A stretch of DNA of 64,000 nucleotides from CAVQEK01 sp964596645 (GTDB lineage: Bacteria > Bacteroidota > Bacteroidia > Cytophagales > Cyclobacteriaceae). The position numbers and the translations under genes are program-made. The stretch is taken from contig CAZQVB010000007.1 in NCBI GenBank assembly GCA_964596645.1, positions 62,001 to 126,000 on the forward strand, in the 5' to 3' direction. Position 1 is the stretch's first letter. The number at the start of each line of letters is the position of its first letter. Shown piece after piece: positions 7,669 through 16,621 of this stretch. The notes beneath the pieces were generated by a model, which saw only the letters and a program-made list of their open reading frames with translations, did not search any database and was not told where the DNA came from.

Positions 7669-9510
7669 CTACTCCACAGTCACTGACTTTGCCAGATTTC
7701 TTGGCTGGTCTACATTACAGCCTCGCAATACAGCAATATGATAGGAGAGCAGTTGCAAAGGAATAACTGATACCAGCGGCATGAGCGCCGGATGTGTGTT
7801 GGGCACTTCTATGACAAACTCCGCCATTTTCGGTATCAACACGTCACCCTCTGTCACCACGGCAATCACTTTGCCTTTTCTGGCGCGAACTTCCTGAATG
7901 TTGGAAATGATTTTGTCATAAGAGCTGTCGCGTGTGGCTATAAACACCACCGGCATCTCTTCATCAATAAGTGCTATTGGGCCGTGTTTCATTTCAGCAG
8001 CGGGGTACCCTTCGGCATGTATATAAGAGATCTCCTTTAGTTTCAGTGCGCCTTCCAATGCCACCGGAAAATTATACCCCCTACCCAGGTACAAAAAGTT
8101 GCGCGTATCTTTAAATAGCCTCGACACCAGCTTTATTTTCTCGTCTTGCTTTAGTGTCTTTTCCACCTTGGCGGGAATGGCCTCAAGCTCTGTGAGAATT
8201 TCTCTAAAAACGCGTTCGGCAATAGTGCCCCTCTTATGAGCTACCATCAGGGCGATCATGGCAAGCACCGTCACCTGTGCGGTAAAGGCTTTTGTGCTGG
8301 CCACGCCAATTTCCGGACCGGCGTGTATATACGAACCCTCATGCGATGCCCGGGCAATCGACGAACCCACCACATTGCAAACACCAAAAATGATAGCACC
8401 TTTGGACTTGGCCAACTCTATGGCAGCCAAGGTGTCGGCAGTCTCACCAGATTGTGATATGGCGATCACTACATCGCCCTCTCTTATCACCGGATTTCTA
8501 TACCTGAATTCTGATGCGTATTCCACTTCCACCGGTATACGGCACCAGTCCTCAAAAAAATACTCAGCCACAAGTCCCGCATGCCAGGAGGTACCACAGG
8601 CTATGATCACGATGCGCTCTGTGTGTATCAGGCGATTGGCATACTCACGTATACCGCCCAATACCAATGATCCTTTAGACGCATTGATCCTTCCACGCAT
8701 AGAGTCGGCTATGGAGCGCGGTTGCTCCATTATCTCTTTCAGCATAAAATGCTTAAAGCCCCCCTTCTCTATGGCCTCCAGCTCAAGATCTATCGTTTGG
8801 ATGTACGGATCAGAGGCTACGTCATCATTTACGGTCTTAATCTTCAGTTGATCCTGACGTATTACTGCTATTTCCAGATCATTGAGATAAACCACCTCGT
8901 TGGTGTATTCTATCAGGGGAGTGGCGTCGGAAGCTATAAAATACTCACCCTTGCCAATGCCGATCACCAGTGGGCTACCCTTGCGGGCCGCTATAAGCGT
9001 ATCAGGTTCATCTTCAGATGCTATCACAATAGCATAAGCACCCACTACCTTAGTCAGTGCCAGCCGTACGGCTTCTTCAAGGCTGCACTTATTGTTTCTT
9101 TTTATGTTTTCTACAAACTGAATAACAACCTCTGAATCGGTATCGCTGCGGAATTGATGCCCCTTGTTTTGAAGCTCTTGCTTCAGGGTGCTGTAGTTTT
9201 CTATGATGCCGTTGTGGATGAGTACGAGCTTGCCATCGTTGGAAAGGTGGGGGTGCGCATTGTTGTCCGTTGGCTCGCCGTGAGTAGCCCAGCGCGTATG
9301 CCCTATGCCGATACTTCCATTTGTGTGTGTACCATTGGCGTGCTTCACAAGGTCCGACACTTTGCCCTGTTTTTTTATTACTCGAATAGCACCTTCGTGC
9401 ACCAAGGCCACACCGGCGCTGTCATAGCCTCTATACTCAAGCCGCTTTAGGCCTTTTATGATGACATCAAAAGCAGAACGCTCTCCGATATAGGCTACAA
9501 TTCCACACAT
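7669..9510 (-). CDS. glmS: Glutamine--fructose-6-phosphate aminotransferase (isomerizing)
   Basis: Makes glucosamine-6-phosphate from fructose-6-phosphate and glutamine, the first committed step to UDP-GlcNAc for peptidoglycan and lipopolysaccharide. At 613 residues it is full length. Met-Cys at the start supplies the N-terminal nucleophile (CGIVAYIG); the Ntn glutaminase domain runs to about residue 235 with GHTRWATHG near 73-81, and two SIS sugar-isomerase domains follow (CGTSWHAG near 305; SQSGETADT near 355; GRGYNFPVALEGALKLKE near 480). The C-terminus LAKSVTVE is typical. No glmS ribozyme is recognisable in the short upstream region. It lies 57 bases after the DUF4270 gene and may share its transcript. 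Confidence 0.97.
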   Translation of the reverse strand: MCGIVAYIGERSAFDVIIKGLKRLEYRGYDSAGVALVHEGAIRVIKKQGKVSDLVKHANGTHTNGSIGIGHTRWATHGEPTDNNAHPHLSNDGKLVLIHNGIIENYSTLKQELQNKGHQFRSDTDSEVVIQFVENIKRNNKCSLEEAVRLALTKVVGAYAIVIASEDEPDTLIAARKGSPLVIGIGKGEYFIASDATPLIEYTNEVVYLNDLEIAVIRQDQLKIKTVNDDVASDPYIQTIDLELEAIEKGGFKHFMLKEIMEQPRSIADSMRGRINASKGSLVLGGIREYANRLIHTERIVIIACGTSWHAGLVAEYFFEDWCRIPVEVEYASEFRYRNPVIREGDVVIAISQSGETADTLAAIELAKSKGAIIFGVCNVVGSSIARASHEGSYIHAGPEIGVASTKAFTAQVTVLAMIALMVAHKRGTIAERVFREILTELEAIPAKVEKTLKQDEKIKLVSRLFKDTRNFLYLGRGYNFPVALEGALKLKEISYIHAEGYPAAEMKHGPIALIDEEMPVVFIATRDSSYDKIISNIQEVRARKGKVIAVVTEGDVLIPKMAEFVIEVPNTHPALMPLVSVIPLQLLSYHIAVLRGCNVDQPRNLAKSVTVE

Positions 9511-9567
9511 ATGCAGTTTTATTTAAGAAGATAATAGGGATAAGTATGCGACACGAAAAAGTACCAA

Positions 9568-10893
9568 CTAATTGTTCAATGTAGAATAGAACAGTTTCAG
9601 TTTCACCTTATCGTTGCTGCCGGTCATGCGATTTAGTCTGTAAAAGTAGCTGCCCTCGTTGAGGCTGGGTGTGGCCATTAGAACGGAATCAGTACTAATA
9701 CCACTAATCAAATCCTGAGCAAAAAAAGTGAGATTCGTTGTATAATAGCCTTCATTGTCTTCATTGTCGCGTCTGAAACGCAACTGAAGTGGTGGCCGAT
9801 TATTCTGGTTCAAATCGGGCAGAGGGCCAATCAAACGGTTGTCGCTATTGGCTATATATAGCTCCACAGCTGTAGGGGGCAACAGATAATTGGGGTATTC
9901 ATTTACCTCAAACACAAGCTCTGCTCTATTCACCGCCAGGTGATCAATGGTATCAATAAAATTGAGCAGGGGCTGAAAGCTGAACTTCGTCATGATGCCC
10001 GTCACACCCTGCATATAAAACTGTCCGTTGCCAGCATCGTACTCAGTATAGTTGTCTTCCAGTCCGGCAAGTGGTGTCCCCGACTTGTCCTGATCAACGT
10101 AGTGGTAGTAGAGTGTTCTGTTTTCTGTACCCGTTTTAAAGTCCAGAAAACTGAAGCCATAGCTTGAGGTGTCTTCATTATTGTGATAATACAGCCGCGC
10201 AAAGGAACGAGGCTGCCCATCAGCGATCACACGAATGCCCAACACAGCAGCATTCGCGGCATCGGGTACCATGGCTATGCCTTTTATAAAATCGGTGAAG
10301 GCATCATTATCATTGAATGTAGTTGTATCAACCTTTGCCCTGTCCAGGATTCGTTGGCCAAAGCTGTCGGCAAGCCTCATCCGGAAAGTGGTATCAATTC
10401 TGGTGGTATCGAAGGCTGACACATTGAAGATCGCGCTTCCGATAGCCTCTGGCATATATGGTGTGTAATCTCCCGCATAATGCGCCGTATCTTCCATTTC
10501 TTCAGCCACCTCATGCACCTGCACGCCAAAGGGCTGACTAAAGTCATCGCCATAAATGGAGAAGGCGTTCAGGAAAAGCACGATACTATCCATCACAGCA
10601 TCTTGCGGAGGCCTAAGTGGTGACGACTGTACCTGCAGCTTAGCATACGAGATGGCTTCTATATCACCAAACTCCGGATCGGAATACCGACCCAGGAGCA
10701 AATTGCCCCTATTGCTTGTCTGTACAGAATCGGCCTGAACGGTGGTGGCCCTCAAGGTGATTTCCGTATAGCGTGCCACAAAGTTGCCACGCTCCGGATC
10801 AAGATTAAGCCCAATTTCCCCTGTCTCCTCACATCCAAAAATAAGCAGGGCTAATCCGAAGATCAGCCCCGCCCGGTTAACCCACAAGTTCAT
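9568..10893 (-). CDS. DUF4270 lipoprotein
   Basis: A 441-residue exported lipoprotein: the N-terminal hydrophobic stretch ends in a lipobox (LLIFGC, Cys at about 21) followed by acidic residues. The remainder matches the Bacteroidota DUF4270 pattern, with an early GRYSDPEFG segment, a DSIVLFLN beta-strand, and several later strands with aromatic residues. No enzymatic motif is visible. In Bacteroidota the family sits between a glycogen-synthase-like gene and glmS, exactly as here, but its role is unknown. It overlaps the upstream gene by 17 bases, so it is translationally coupled. Confidence 0.85.
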   Translation of the reverse strand: MNLWVNRAGLIFGLALLIFGCEETGEIGLNLDPERGNFVARYTEITLRATTVQADSVQTSNRGNLLLGRYSDPEFGDIEAISYAKLQVQSSPLRPPQDAVMDSIVLFLNAFSIYGDDFSQPFGVQVHEVAEEMEDTAHYAGDYTPYMPEAIGSAIFNVSAFDTTRIDTTFRMRLADSFGQRILDRAKVDTTTFNDNDAFTDFIKGIAMVPDAANAAVLGIRVIADGQPRSFARLYYHNNEDTSSYGFSFLDFKTGTENRTLYYHYVDQDKSGTPLAGLEDNYTEYDAGNGQFYMQGVTGIMTKFSFQPLLNFIDTIDHLAVNRAELVFEVNEYPNYLLPPTAVELYIANSDNRLIGPLPDLNQNNRPPLQLRFRRDNEDNEGYYTTNLTFFAQDLISGISTDSVLMATPSLNEGSYFYRLNRMTGSNDKVKLKLFYSTLNN

Positions 10894-11692
10894 TATAGAG
10901 CTTAAAGTAAGAATCTTCGCAGTGTTCGTCTTTTTCTATGGTATCTACTACCTTATCACTTTTGCTCAAAGACGAGAACAAGGCATTGAGGCCATTTTTA
11001 AATTCAGATTCTGTTTTGATCACGGCGTCCGAATACTCAATGCCTACTTTAATAAAACCTTCAAAATCGCCCGACTCCAGTGGTGAAAGCATGTCATCTT
11101 CTATGTCCATCATTTTCACTTTGTCTATCAAGTCGCCATTGAATTTGTGGCTAAACGGATTGTCATAGACTGTAAAAACAGACTTTGTATTCTTGAAAAT
11201 GGGGTCGTTTTTATAGGTTGTTTTTATGTACATCGGGATCAGGCTGGTCATCCAATCGTTGCAATGCACCACATCCGGCGCCCAGCCCAGCTTGCGCACT
11301 GTTTCTAAGGCACCTTTACAAAAGAATATGGCCCTCTCGTCATTGTCATCGTAAAAGCGATTTTCCTTGTCGTGAAACACACTTTTGCGGTGGAAATAAT
11401 CCTCGTTATCGATGAAATAAACCTGCAATTTTGCATTGGGTATCGAGGCCACTTTTATCACCAGCGGCTTCTCTTCATCGCCTACTGATATATTGATTCC
11501 CGACAACCGTACCACTTCGTGCAACCTGTTTTTTCGTTCGTTGATAGTGCCAAAGCGTGGAACCAGAATTCTAATTTCCATTCCCCGCTCCTGCATGGCC
11601 TGGGGGAGTTTTCGAACGAGTTCTGCTACTTCTGATGTTTGTAAGAAAGGATTGATTTCACTTGCGACATAAAGAATCCTGAGTTTTGACAT
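10877..11692 (-). CDS. Glycogen/starch synthase N-terminal-domain protein
   Basis: A 271-residue protein matching only the N-terminal GT-B domain of GT5 glycogen synthases (ILYVASEINPF at residues 6-16; EVAELVRKLPQAMQERG; FCKGALETVRKLGWAPDVVHCNDW near 125-150). The ADP-glucose-binding C-terminal domain is absent, and the usual K-X-G-G-L motif of the N-terminus is replaced by TSEVAEL, so glycogen synthesis is unlikely. This short form, divergent from panC and upstream of a DUF4270 gene, is a conserved arrangement in Bacteroidota; its function is unknown. ATG at 11692 fits the conserved start. Confidence 0.75.
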   Translation of the reverse strand: MSKLRILYVASEINPFLQTSEVAELVRKLPQAMQERGMEIRILVPRFGTINERKNRLHEVVRLSGINISVGDEEKPLVIKVASIPNAKLQVYFIDNEDYFHRKSVFHDKENRFYDDNDERAIFFCKGALETVRKLGWAPDVVHCNDWMTSLIPMYIKTTYKNDPIFKNTKSVFTVYDNPFSHKFNGDLIDKVKMMDIEDDMLSPLESGDFEGFIKVGIEYSDAVIKTESEFKNGLNALFSSLSKSDKVVDTIEKDEHCEDSYFKLYNELVG

Positions 11693-11732
11693 ATCTATAG
11701 ACAGTTGTTTAAAAATGATCTTAAAAATTACA

Positions 11733-11740
11733 CAAAATTA
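11733..11740 (-). promoter_or_regulatory. Possible -7 box for the glycogen-synthase-like operon
   Basis: On the minus strand this reads TAATTTTG, matching the Bacteroidota -7 consensus TAnnTTTG. No clear -33 TTTG lies at the right distance, so support is modest. Confidence 0.3.
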
Positions 11741-11783
11741 CGAAAATTATACTTCATTCCCATAGCTTTCAGGGATTTAACTG

Positions 11784-11791
11784 TACATTTG
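11784..11791 (+). promoter_or_regulatory. -7 box upstream of panC
   Basis: TACATTTG matches the TAnnTTTG consensus 30 bases before the panC ATG. The -33 region is T-rich but has no exact TTTG. Confidence 0.4.
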
Positions 11792-11820
11792 CGCCCCGCC
11801 AAAAAACCCATTTTTAGGTT

Positions 11821-12669
11821 ATGCAGGTGATAAAAAACACAGCCATTCTCAAGGCATTGCTCCATCAACAACGCAGTGCAGGAAAGAAAATTGGGTTTGT
11901 TCCTACCATGGGCGCCCTGCATCGTGGTCATCTAAGTCTGGTGGAGCGGTGCAGTGCTGAAAATGACTTTTGTGTCTGTAGCATCTACGTGAACCCCAAG
12001 CAATTCAACAACAGCGAAGACCTCGATCGATACCCACGCGACCTCGAGGGAGATCTGGAAATGCTGGAGAATATAGGCTGCGATGTAGTCTTTGCACCTT
12101 CCGACCAAGAGATGTATCCCGATAACAATGAGATCACCATCCATACAGGTGTTTTCGACAATATACTGGAAGGCCCCTACCGGCCCGGCCACTTTGGGGG
12201 TGTTTGCCTGGTGGTGAGCAAGCTCTTCAATATCGTGCGCCCCGACAGTGCGTATTTTGGGCAGAAAGACCTGCAGCAATTGCTTCTTATCAAACAGCTG
12301 AACGAAGACCTTTCTTTTGGCATCGATATAGTGCGGGTAGACACGGTGCGCGAGCAAGACGGGCTGGCCATGTCTTCGCGCAATCGCCGGCTGTCTGCTG
12401 AAGGTCGGGAGAAGGCCGCTATGCTGTACAAAAATTTGCAGCTTGCGCGGAGAAAACTATTTGAAGGCGCACCCGTTGAGCTTGTAAAACAATCGGTGCA
12501 GGCAGCCTTCTGCCAGGCAGGTCCGGACGTCAGGCTCGATTATTTCGAACTGCTCAACGTGGACACGCATACCATAGCCGATACTTTAGATGGCGCGCCT
12601 AACGTTTACCTTTGTATTGCTGCATTCGTTGAAAATGTACGCCTGATCGACAATTTGTCTATCAATTAA
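11821..12669 (+). CDS. panC: Pantothenate synthetase
   Basis: ATP-dependent condensation of pantoate with beta-alanine, the last step of pantothenate synthesis; cytoplasmic. Its 282 residues are the normal length. The nucleotidyl-transferase HIGH-like motif is in PTMGALHRGHLSL (residues 28-40), followed by SIYVNPKQFN near 57-66, the pantoate-binding FFGQKD-like YFGQKDLQQ near 145-153, and the KMSKS-like MSSRN near 185. ATG at 11821 precedes the conserved start. panD follows after 32 bases and supplies beta-alanine, so the two make a functional pair. Confidence 0.97.
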   Translation: MQVIKNTAILKALLHQQRSAGKKIGFVPTMGALHRGHLSLVERCSAENDFCVCSIYVNPKQFNNSEDLDRYPRDLEGDLEMLENIGCDVVFAPSDQEMYPDNNEITIHTGVFDNILEGPYRPGHFGGVCLVVSKLFNIVRPDSAYFGQKDLQQLLLIKQLNEDLSFGIDIVRVDTVREQDGLAMSSRNRRLSAEGREKAAMLYKNLQLARRKLFEGAPVELVKQSVQAAFCQAGPDVRLDYFELLNVDTHTIADTLDGAPNVYLCIAAFVENVRLIDNLSIN

Positions 12670-12671
12670 TT

Positions 12672-12679
12672 TAAATTTG
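12672..12679 (+). promoter_or_regulatory. Possible -7 box before panD
   Basis: TAAATTTG matches TAnnTTTG just after the panC stop. A TTTG lies upstream but only 14 bases away, shorter than the usual 17-23, so this may be a weak internal promoter or chance. Confidence 0.25.
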
Positions 12680-12701
12680 CCGCGCAAATAGAAGGGTTGT
12701 G

Positions 12702-13052
12702 ATGTTTATTGAAGTTGTAAAATCAAAGATTCACCGCGTGAGGATCACGCAAGCCGAGCTGCACTATGTGGGCAGCATCACCATAGATGAAGATCTAATG
12801 GATGCCGCAAACATCATTGCCAATGAAAAGGTACAAATCGTAAACATCAACAACGGTGAGCGACTCGAGACTTATGTAATTAAAGGTGAGCGAGGCAGCC
12901 GTCAGGTGTGCCTCAACGGACCTGCGGCGCGCAAGGTACAGGTCGGCGATATCATCATCATCATTTCTTACGCTTCCATGGATTTTGAAGAAGCAAAAAA
13001 GCACAAGCCCGTGCTCATTTTCCCCGACGAAAACAATACCGTAGGTGGCTAA
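12702..13052 (+). CDS. panD: Aspartate 1-decarboxylase
   Basis: Pyruvoyl enzyme making beta-alanine from aspartate for PanC. With ATG at 12702 the protein has 116 residues and the self-processing Gly-Ser pair falls exactly at residues 24-25 (HYVGSITID), where cleavage turns Ser25 into the pyruvoyl group. Other hallmarks: Lys9 and Tyr22 of the active site region, NINNGERLETYVI near 49-62, and the LNGPAARK segment near 72-80. A GTG one codon upstream is also in frame but would shift this numbering. The maturation factor PanZ is not expected in this phylum. Confidence 0.96.
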   Translation: MFIEVVKSKIHRVRITQAELHYVGSITIDEDLMDAANIIANEKVQIVNINNGERLETYVIKGERGSRQVCLNGPAARKVQVGDIIIIISYASMDFEEAKKHKPVLIFPDENNTVGG

Positions 13053-14094
13053 GCCATTGGCGCGCGTCCTGCTCAATCTGCTCAAATACTCTGTAGCCCT
13101 CGGTGTAGCCGGTTTTCTTTTATGGTACGTCTATCGCGATATACCGCTCTCAGATATTGTATCCCGGTTTCAAGATCTTCACCACGAGTGGCTCATTCTC
13201 TCCGTGGTGGTCGCCTTTATCAGCCATTGGCTGCGTGCCTATCGGTGGAACATATTGCTTGAGCCCCTTGGCTATCAATTGAATTCATGGCGTACATTTT
13301 TGGCCGTAATGGTGGGCTACTTCGCCAACCTGCTGCTACCACGCATGGGGGAAATTACCCGCTGTGGGGTATTAAAGAAAATGGACAACGTATCGATGAC
13401 CTCTTCTTTTGGCACCGTGGTGGCCGAGCGGCTCATCGACCTGCTCACGCTATTGGCCCTGGTGCTGTTTACCTTTTTTGTTGAGTTCGACAAACTTAAT
13501 GATTTTGTACTCAGCAACTTTGGCGGTAAAGCCGGGCAGTGGCTGGGCAACATCGACTTTTATATTATTCTGTTAATCATAGGGCTGGCTGGCCTGCTCA
13601 CACTGGTGTTTATCTATCGTGTCTATCGCCACACGTTACGCAAGTATAGTTTCTATCAGAAAGTGGCCGGCTTCGTCGCTCAGCTGCTCACCGGGTTTTT
13701 GTCTATCAGAAAAATAAAAAATAAAACCGGCTTTTGGCTGTCGACCCTGGGCATATGGCTGCTCTATTACCTCATCCCTTTTGTGGTGTTTTATGCTCTG
13801 CCCGAAACGAGCGGCCTTACTCCGCTGGCGGGTTTGGCCATATTAGTAATGAGCGGTATAGGCATGTCGGCACCCGTGCAGGGCGGTATTGGTGTATTTC
13901 ACATACTCGTCAGCCGCATACTTATACTTTATGGTATATCGCAGCAAGACGGTGAGTTCTTTGCGCTCATTCTGCACACTACCCACTTCTTTACCGTTCT
14001 TATCTTTGGCGGGCTTTGCTATGTCATCAGCTTGTTCTTAAAACCGAAAGATTCGCAGACTAATGAATACCAAAGAGAAAATACTGCCCATTAG
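13045..14094 (+). CDS. Flippase-like (UPF0104/lysylphosphatidylglycerol synthase membrane-domain) protein
   Basis: A 349-residue polytopic membrane protein with about eight hydrophobic segments. Family-typical features are HEWLILSVVVAFISHWLRAYRW near 50-72 (shown in parts: FISHWLRAYRW) and GYFANLLLPRMGEITRC near 91-107, then APVQGGIGVFHILV near 275-288. The family (UPF0104, DUF2156-less MprF-type flippase domain) is linked to lipid translocation, but no catalytic synthase domain is attached here. GTG at 13045 overlaps panD by 8 bases, and the 3' end overlaps rfaE2 by 32 bases, indicating translational coupling. Substrate unknown. Confidence 0.78.
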   Translation: MAKPLARVLLNLLKYSVALGVAGFLLWYVYRDIPLSDIVSRFQDLHHEWLILSVVVAFISHWLRAYRWNILLEPLGYQLNSWRTFLAVMVGYFANLLLPRMGEITRCGVLKKMDNVSMTSSFGTVVAERLIDLLTLLALVLFTFFVEFDKLNDFVLSNFGGKAGQWLGNIDFYIILLIIGLAGLLTLVFIYRVYRHTLRKYSFYQKVAGFVAQLLTGFLSIRKIKNKTGFWLSTLGIWLLYYLIPFVVFYALPETSGLTPLAGLAILVMSGIGMSAPVQGGIGVFHILVSRILILYGISQQDGEFFALILHTTHFFTVLIFGGLCYVISLFLKPKDSQTNEYQRENTAH

Positions 14095-14548
14095 AGACGC
14101 CATGTATAAAGTTAACGCCTGGAAAAACCATCAGCAGGTGGTGGTATTCACCAATGGCTGCTTCGACCTGCTGCACCTGGGCCATATCGACTATTTGGAA
14201 AAGGCGAAGCAACAAGGCGAAAAGCTTGTAGTAGGGCTTAACTCCGATCAGTCTATCAAGCGCCTCAAGGGCAGTAAAAGACCAGTTAACGACGAAAACG
14301 CTCGTGCCCGAATGCTTGCCGCCTTGCAGTTTGTAGATCTGGTGGTTTTGTTTGATGAAGACACACCGTACAACCTCATCAAAGCCCTCACGCCTTCTGT
14401 GCTTGTGAAAGGCAAAGACTATGAAGTGGGCAACATTGTGGGGGCTGATATCGTATTGCAGAATGGCGGAAAAGTAGCCACCATCGATCTGGTGGAAGGC
14501 TATTCATCTTCTGCCATCATAGAAAAAATACAAAACCTTAATAAATAA
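14063..14548 (+). CDS. rfaE2: D-glycero-beta-D-manno-heptose 1-phosphate adenylyltransferase
   Basis: Activates heptose-1-phosphate to ADP-heptose for lipopolysaccharide core synthesis. The 161-residue protein is the stand-alone C-terminal (HldE2) domain of the fused E. coli enzyme. The cytidylyltransferase motif is FTNGCFDLLHLGH (HLGH at residues 38-41), followed by GLNSDQSIKRLKG near 58-70, RPVNDENAR near 73-81, and the C-terminal VEGYSSSAIIEKI loop. No HldE1 kinase is in the window. It is coupled with the flippase-like gene upstream, and 4 bases separate it from the metallopeptidase gene. Confidence 0.93.
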   Translation: MNTKEKILPIRDAMYKVNAWKNHQQVVVFTNGCFDLLHLGHIDYLEKAKQQGEKLVVGLNSDQSIKRLKGSKRPVNDENARARMLAALQFVDLVVLFDEDTPYNLIKALTPSVLVKGKDYEVGNIVGADIVLQNGGKVATIDLVEGYSSSAIIEKIQNLNK

Positions 14549-14552
14549 ATAT

Positions 14553-15245
14553 ATGTGGATAGTAATCGTGGTTGGTTTTATGATTCTCAGCTTTGCCGTA
14601 AGTCAGAGACTGAAGTCGAAGTTTAGAAAGTACGCTCAAATGGGCATTCGATCCAATATGAGCGGACAGGAAGTAGCCCTTCAAATGCTACGCGATAATA
14701 ATATAAGTGATGTGCGGGTGGTGTCGCACCCGGGTCGGCTGACAGATCACTATAACCCGGCCGATAAAACGGTAAACCTCAGTGAAGAAGTTTACCACGG
14801 GCGAAATGCAGCAGCAGCTGCCGTAGCAGCTCATGAGTGCGGACATGCCGTACAACATGCCACAGCCTATAGCTTTCTCAAGCTGCGCTCTACCCTAGTG
14901 CCTGTTCAGAATGCAAGCGCCAAAATCCTAAATATTGTGTTGCTGGCGAGCTTCTTTGGCGGCATGTTTTTATTCTCCGCTTTTCCATATAACCTGGTTT
15001 TGCTGGTGATCATCGTGTGCTATGGCGTTCTCACCATGTTCTCGCTCGTTACACTTCCGGTTGAGTTCGATGCAAGCAGCAGGGCGCTGAAGTGGATGGA
15101 ATCGCGCGGCATTGCAAGTTCGCAGGAACAAAGCTGGGCCAAGGACGCACTAAAGTGGGCGGCCATGACCTACGTAGTGGCGGCTCTGGGCTCATTGGCC
15201 ATGTTGCTATACTACGTGTCGCTCTTTCTGGGCAACAGGGACTAG
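14553..15245 (+). CDS. YugP-type zinc metallopeptidase (Zn_peptidase_2)
   Basis: A 230-residue membrane-anchored protein: one N-terminal helix (residues 1-16), a catalytic region with the HExxH-type motif HECGH at 94-98 in VAAHECGHAVQHA, and three hydrophobic helices after residue 115. A segment VTLPVEFDASSRAL near 165-178 carries the conserved Glu/Asp downstream of the metal site. Family members are uncharacterised integral membrane zinc peptidases. The gene follows rfaE2 by 4 bases and ends the panC-panD transcript before a strong terminator. Confidence 0.85.
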   Translation: MWIVIVVGFMILSFAVSQRLKSKFRKYAQMGIRSNMSGQEVALQMLRDNNISDVRVVSHPGRLTDHYNPADKTVNLSEEVYHGRNAAAAAVAAHECGHAVQHATAYSFLKLRSTLVPVQNASAKILNIVLLASFFGGMFLFSAFPYNLVLLVIIVCYGVLTMFSLVTLPVEFDASSRALKWMESRGIASSQEQSWAKDALKWAAMTYVVAALGSLAMLLYYVSLFLGNRD

Positions 15246-15268
15246 CTACAGCATATTACATGAATTGC

Positions 15269-15305
15269 AAGGCCGGTAGCAGCAACACTTCCGGCCTTTT
15301 TATTT
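15269..15305 (+). terminator. Rho-independent terminator after the panC-metallopeptidase operon
   Basis: AAGGCCGG (15269-15276) pairs perfectly with CCGGCCTT (15291-15298) around a 14-base loop, followed by TTTATTT. It separates the metallopeptidase gene from the acyl-CoA dehydrogenase gene. Confidence 0.8.
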
Positions 15306-15321
15306 CCTAAATCACCACATT

Positions 15322-16461
15322 ATGGATTTTCAACTATCAGAAGAACACCTCGCCGTACGCGATGCCGTGCGGCAATTTGCCGAACAAGAGCTGCTGCCCG
15401 GCGTAATAGATCGCGACGAGACTCAAACATTTCCTGCCGAGCTAAGAAACAAAATGGCTGAGCTGGGGCTATTCGGTATGATGGTAGACCCCCAATATGG
15501 TGGCGGAGGTATGGACGCCATTTCATACGTGCTGGCCATAGAGGAGATAGCCAAGGTAGACGCCTCCGCGGCGGTGATTCTTTCAGTAAACAACTCACTG
15601 GTATGCTGGGGACTGGAGACCTTCGGTACCGAAGCCCAGAAAGAAAAATACCTCACGCCTTTGGCAAAAGGGGAGTTGCTGGGCGCCTTTTGCCTTTCAG
15701 AGCCTGAAGCCGGCTCCGACGCTACCCGACAAAACACCACCGGCATAGAGCAGGATGATCATTACCTGCTCAATGGCACCAAAAACTGGATTACCAATGG
15801 GAGCAGTGCGTCTGTTTATTTAGTGATGGCACAGTCGCACAGGCAGCGTGGTCATAAGGGTATCAACACCTTTATAGTAGAAAAAGACATGGACGGCTTC
15901 GGCATAGGTCCTAAAGAAAATAAAATGGGCATTCGCGCCTCCGACACCCATTCCCTCACCTTTAGCGATGTGAAGGTGCCCATAGAAAACCGCCTCGGAG
16001 AAGATGGCAGCGGTTTCAAATTTGCCATGAGCACGCTCAACGGTGGCCGAATAGGCATAGCGGCACAGGCGCTGGGCATAGCCTCCGGAGCCTTTGAGCG
16101 CTCGCTTGCTTATGCCAACGAGCGCAAAACATTTGGTACCGCCATTGCCAATCATCAGGCGGTGCAGTTCAAACTGTCAAAAATGGCGATGGAGATAGAG
16201 GCTGCCAGGCTGCTCTGCTACAAAGCCGCATGGCTCAAAGACCAGCGCCAGCCCCACATCAAAGAAAGCGCCTTTGCCAAATTATTTTGCTCAGAGGCCG
16301 CCATGCGCATTGCCACAGAGGCTGTGCAGATACACGGCGGCTACGGGTATGTAAAGGAATATCATGTAGAGCGCATGATGCGCGATGCCAAAATCACTCA
16401 AATTTATGAGGGCACGTCCGAAATTCAACATATTGTAATTGCACGCGAACTATTGAAATAA
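15322..16461 (+). CDS. Acyl-CoA dehydrogenase (short/butyryl-CoA type)
   Basis: FAD flavoprotein that oxidises acyl-CoA to trans-2-enoyl-CoA. The 379-residue length matches the short-chain family. Features: N-terminal helical domain, then AFCLSEPEAGSDA (ACAD signature 1) near 116-128, GTKNWITNG near 151-159, RIGIAAQALGIASGAF near 240-255, and the catalytic Glu region near the C-terminus in MRDAKITQIYEGTSEIQ (Glu of YEGTSEIQ at about residue 365). The gene has its own short leader after a terminator. The downstream AraC regulator is in the same direction, 160 bases away. Confidence 0.94.
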   Translation: MDFQLSEEHLAVRDAVRQFAEQELLPGVIDRDETQTFPAELRNKMAELGLFGMMVDPQYGGGGMDAISYVLAIEEIAKVDASAAVILSVNNSLVCWGLETFGTEAQKEKYLTPLAKGELLGAFCLSEPEAGSDATRQNTTGIEQDDHYLLNGTKNWITNGSSASVYLVMAQSHRQRGHKGINTFIVEKDMDGFGIGPKENKMGIRASDTHSLTFSDVKVPIENRLGEDGSGFKFAMSTLNGGRIGIAAQALGIASGAFERSLAYANERKTFGTAIANHQAVQFKLSKMAMEIEAARLLCYKAAWLKDQRQPHIKESAFAKLFCSEAAMRIATEAVQIHGGYGYVKEYHVERMMRDAKITQIYEGTSEIQHIVIARELLK

Positions 16462-16621
16462 TCCGGGATATTGTAGTATTCCAAGGAATAGTCTTTTGAC
16501 CCTCAATTATTGTACTTTTTTAATATTATACTTGACGGAATACTATTTTTTAGTCAATTTTGTTATATCGATACAAGTTCATCAAGCCAGTTGGCCTTTA
16601 TTTTATTTGCACATTTTCTAG

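Noticed and set aside
8258..8851. A 197-codon frame opposite glmS
   Set aside because: It is antisense to a fully conserved enzyme and is Ser-rich without any family match.
9511..9567. A glmS ribozyme
   Set aside because: The 57-base region is too short and has no recognisable ribozyme core.
12672..14548. Operon of heptose and pantothenate genes as a new pathway
   Set aside because: The genes are tightly packed but act in separate known pathways; this appears to be ordinary Bacteroidota gene order.
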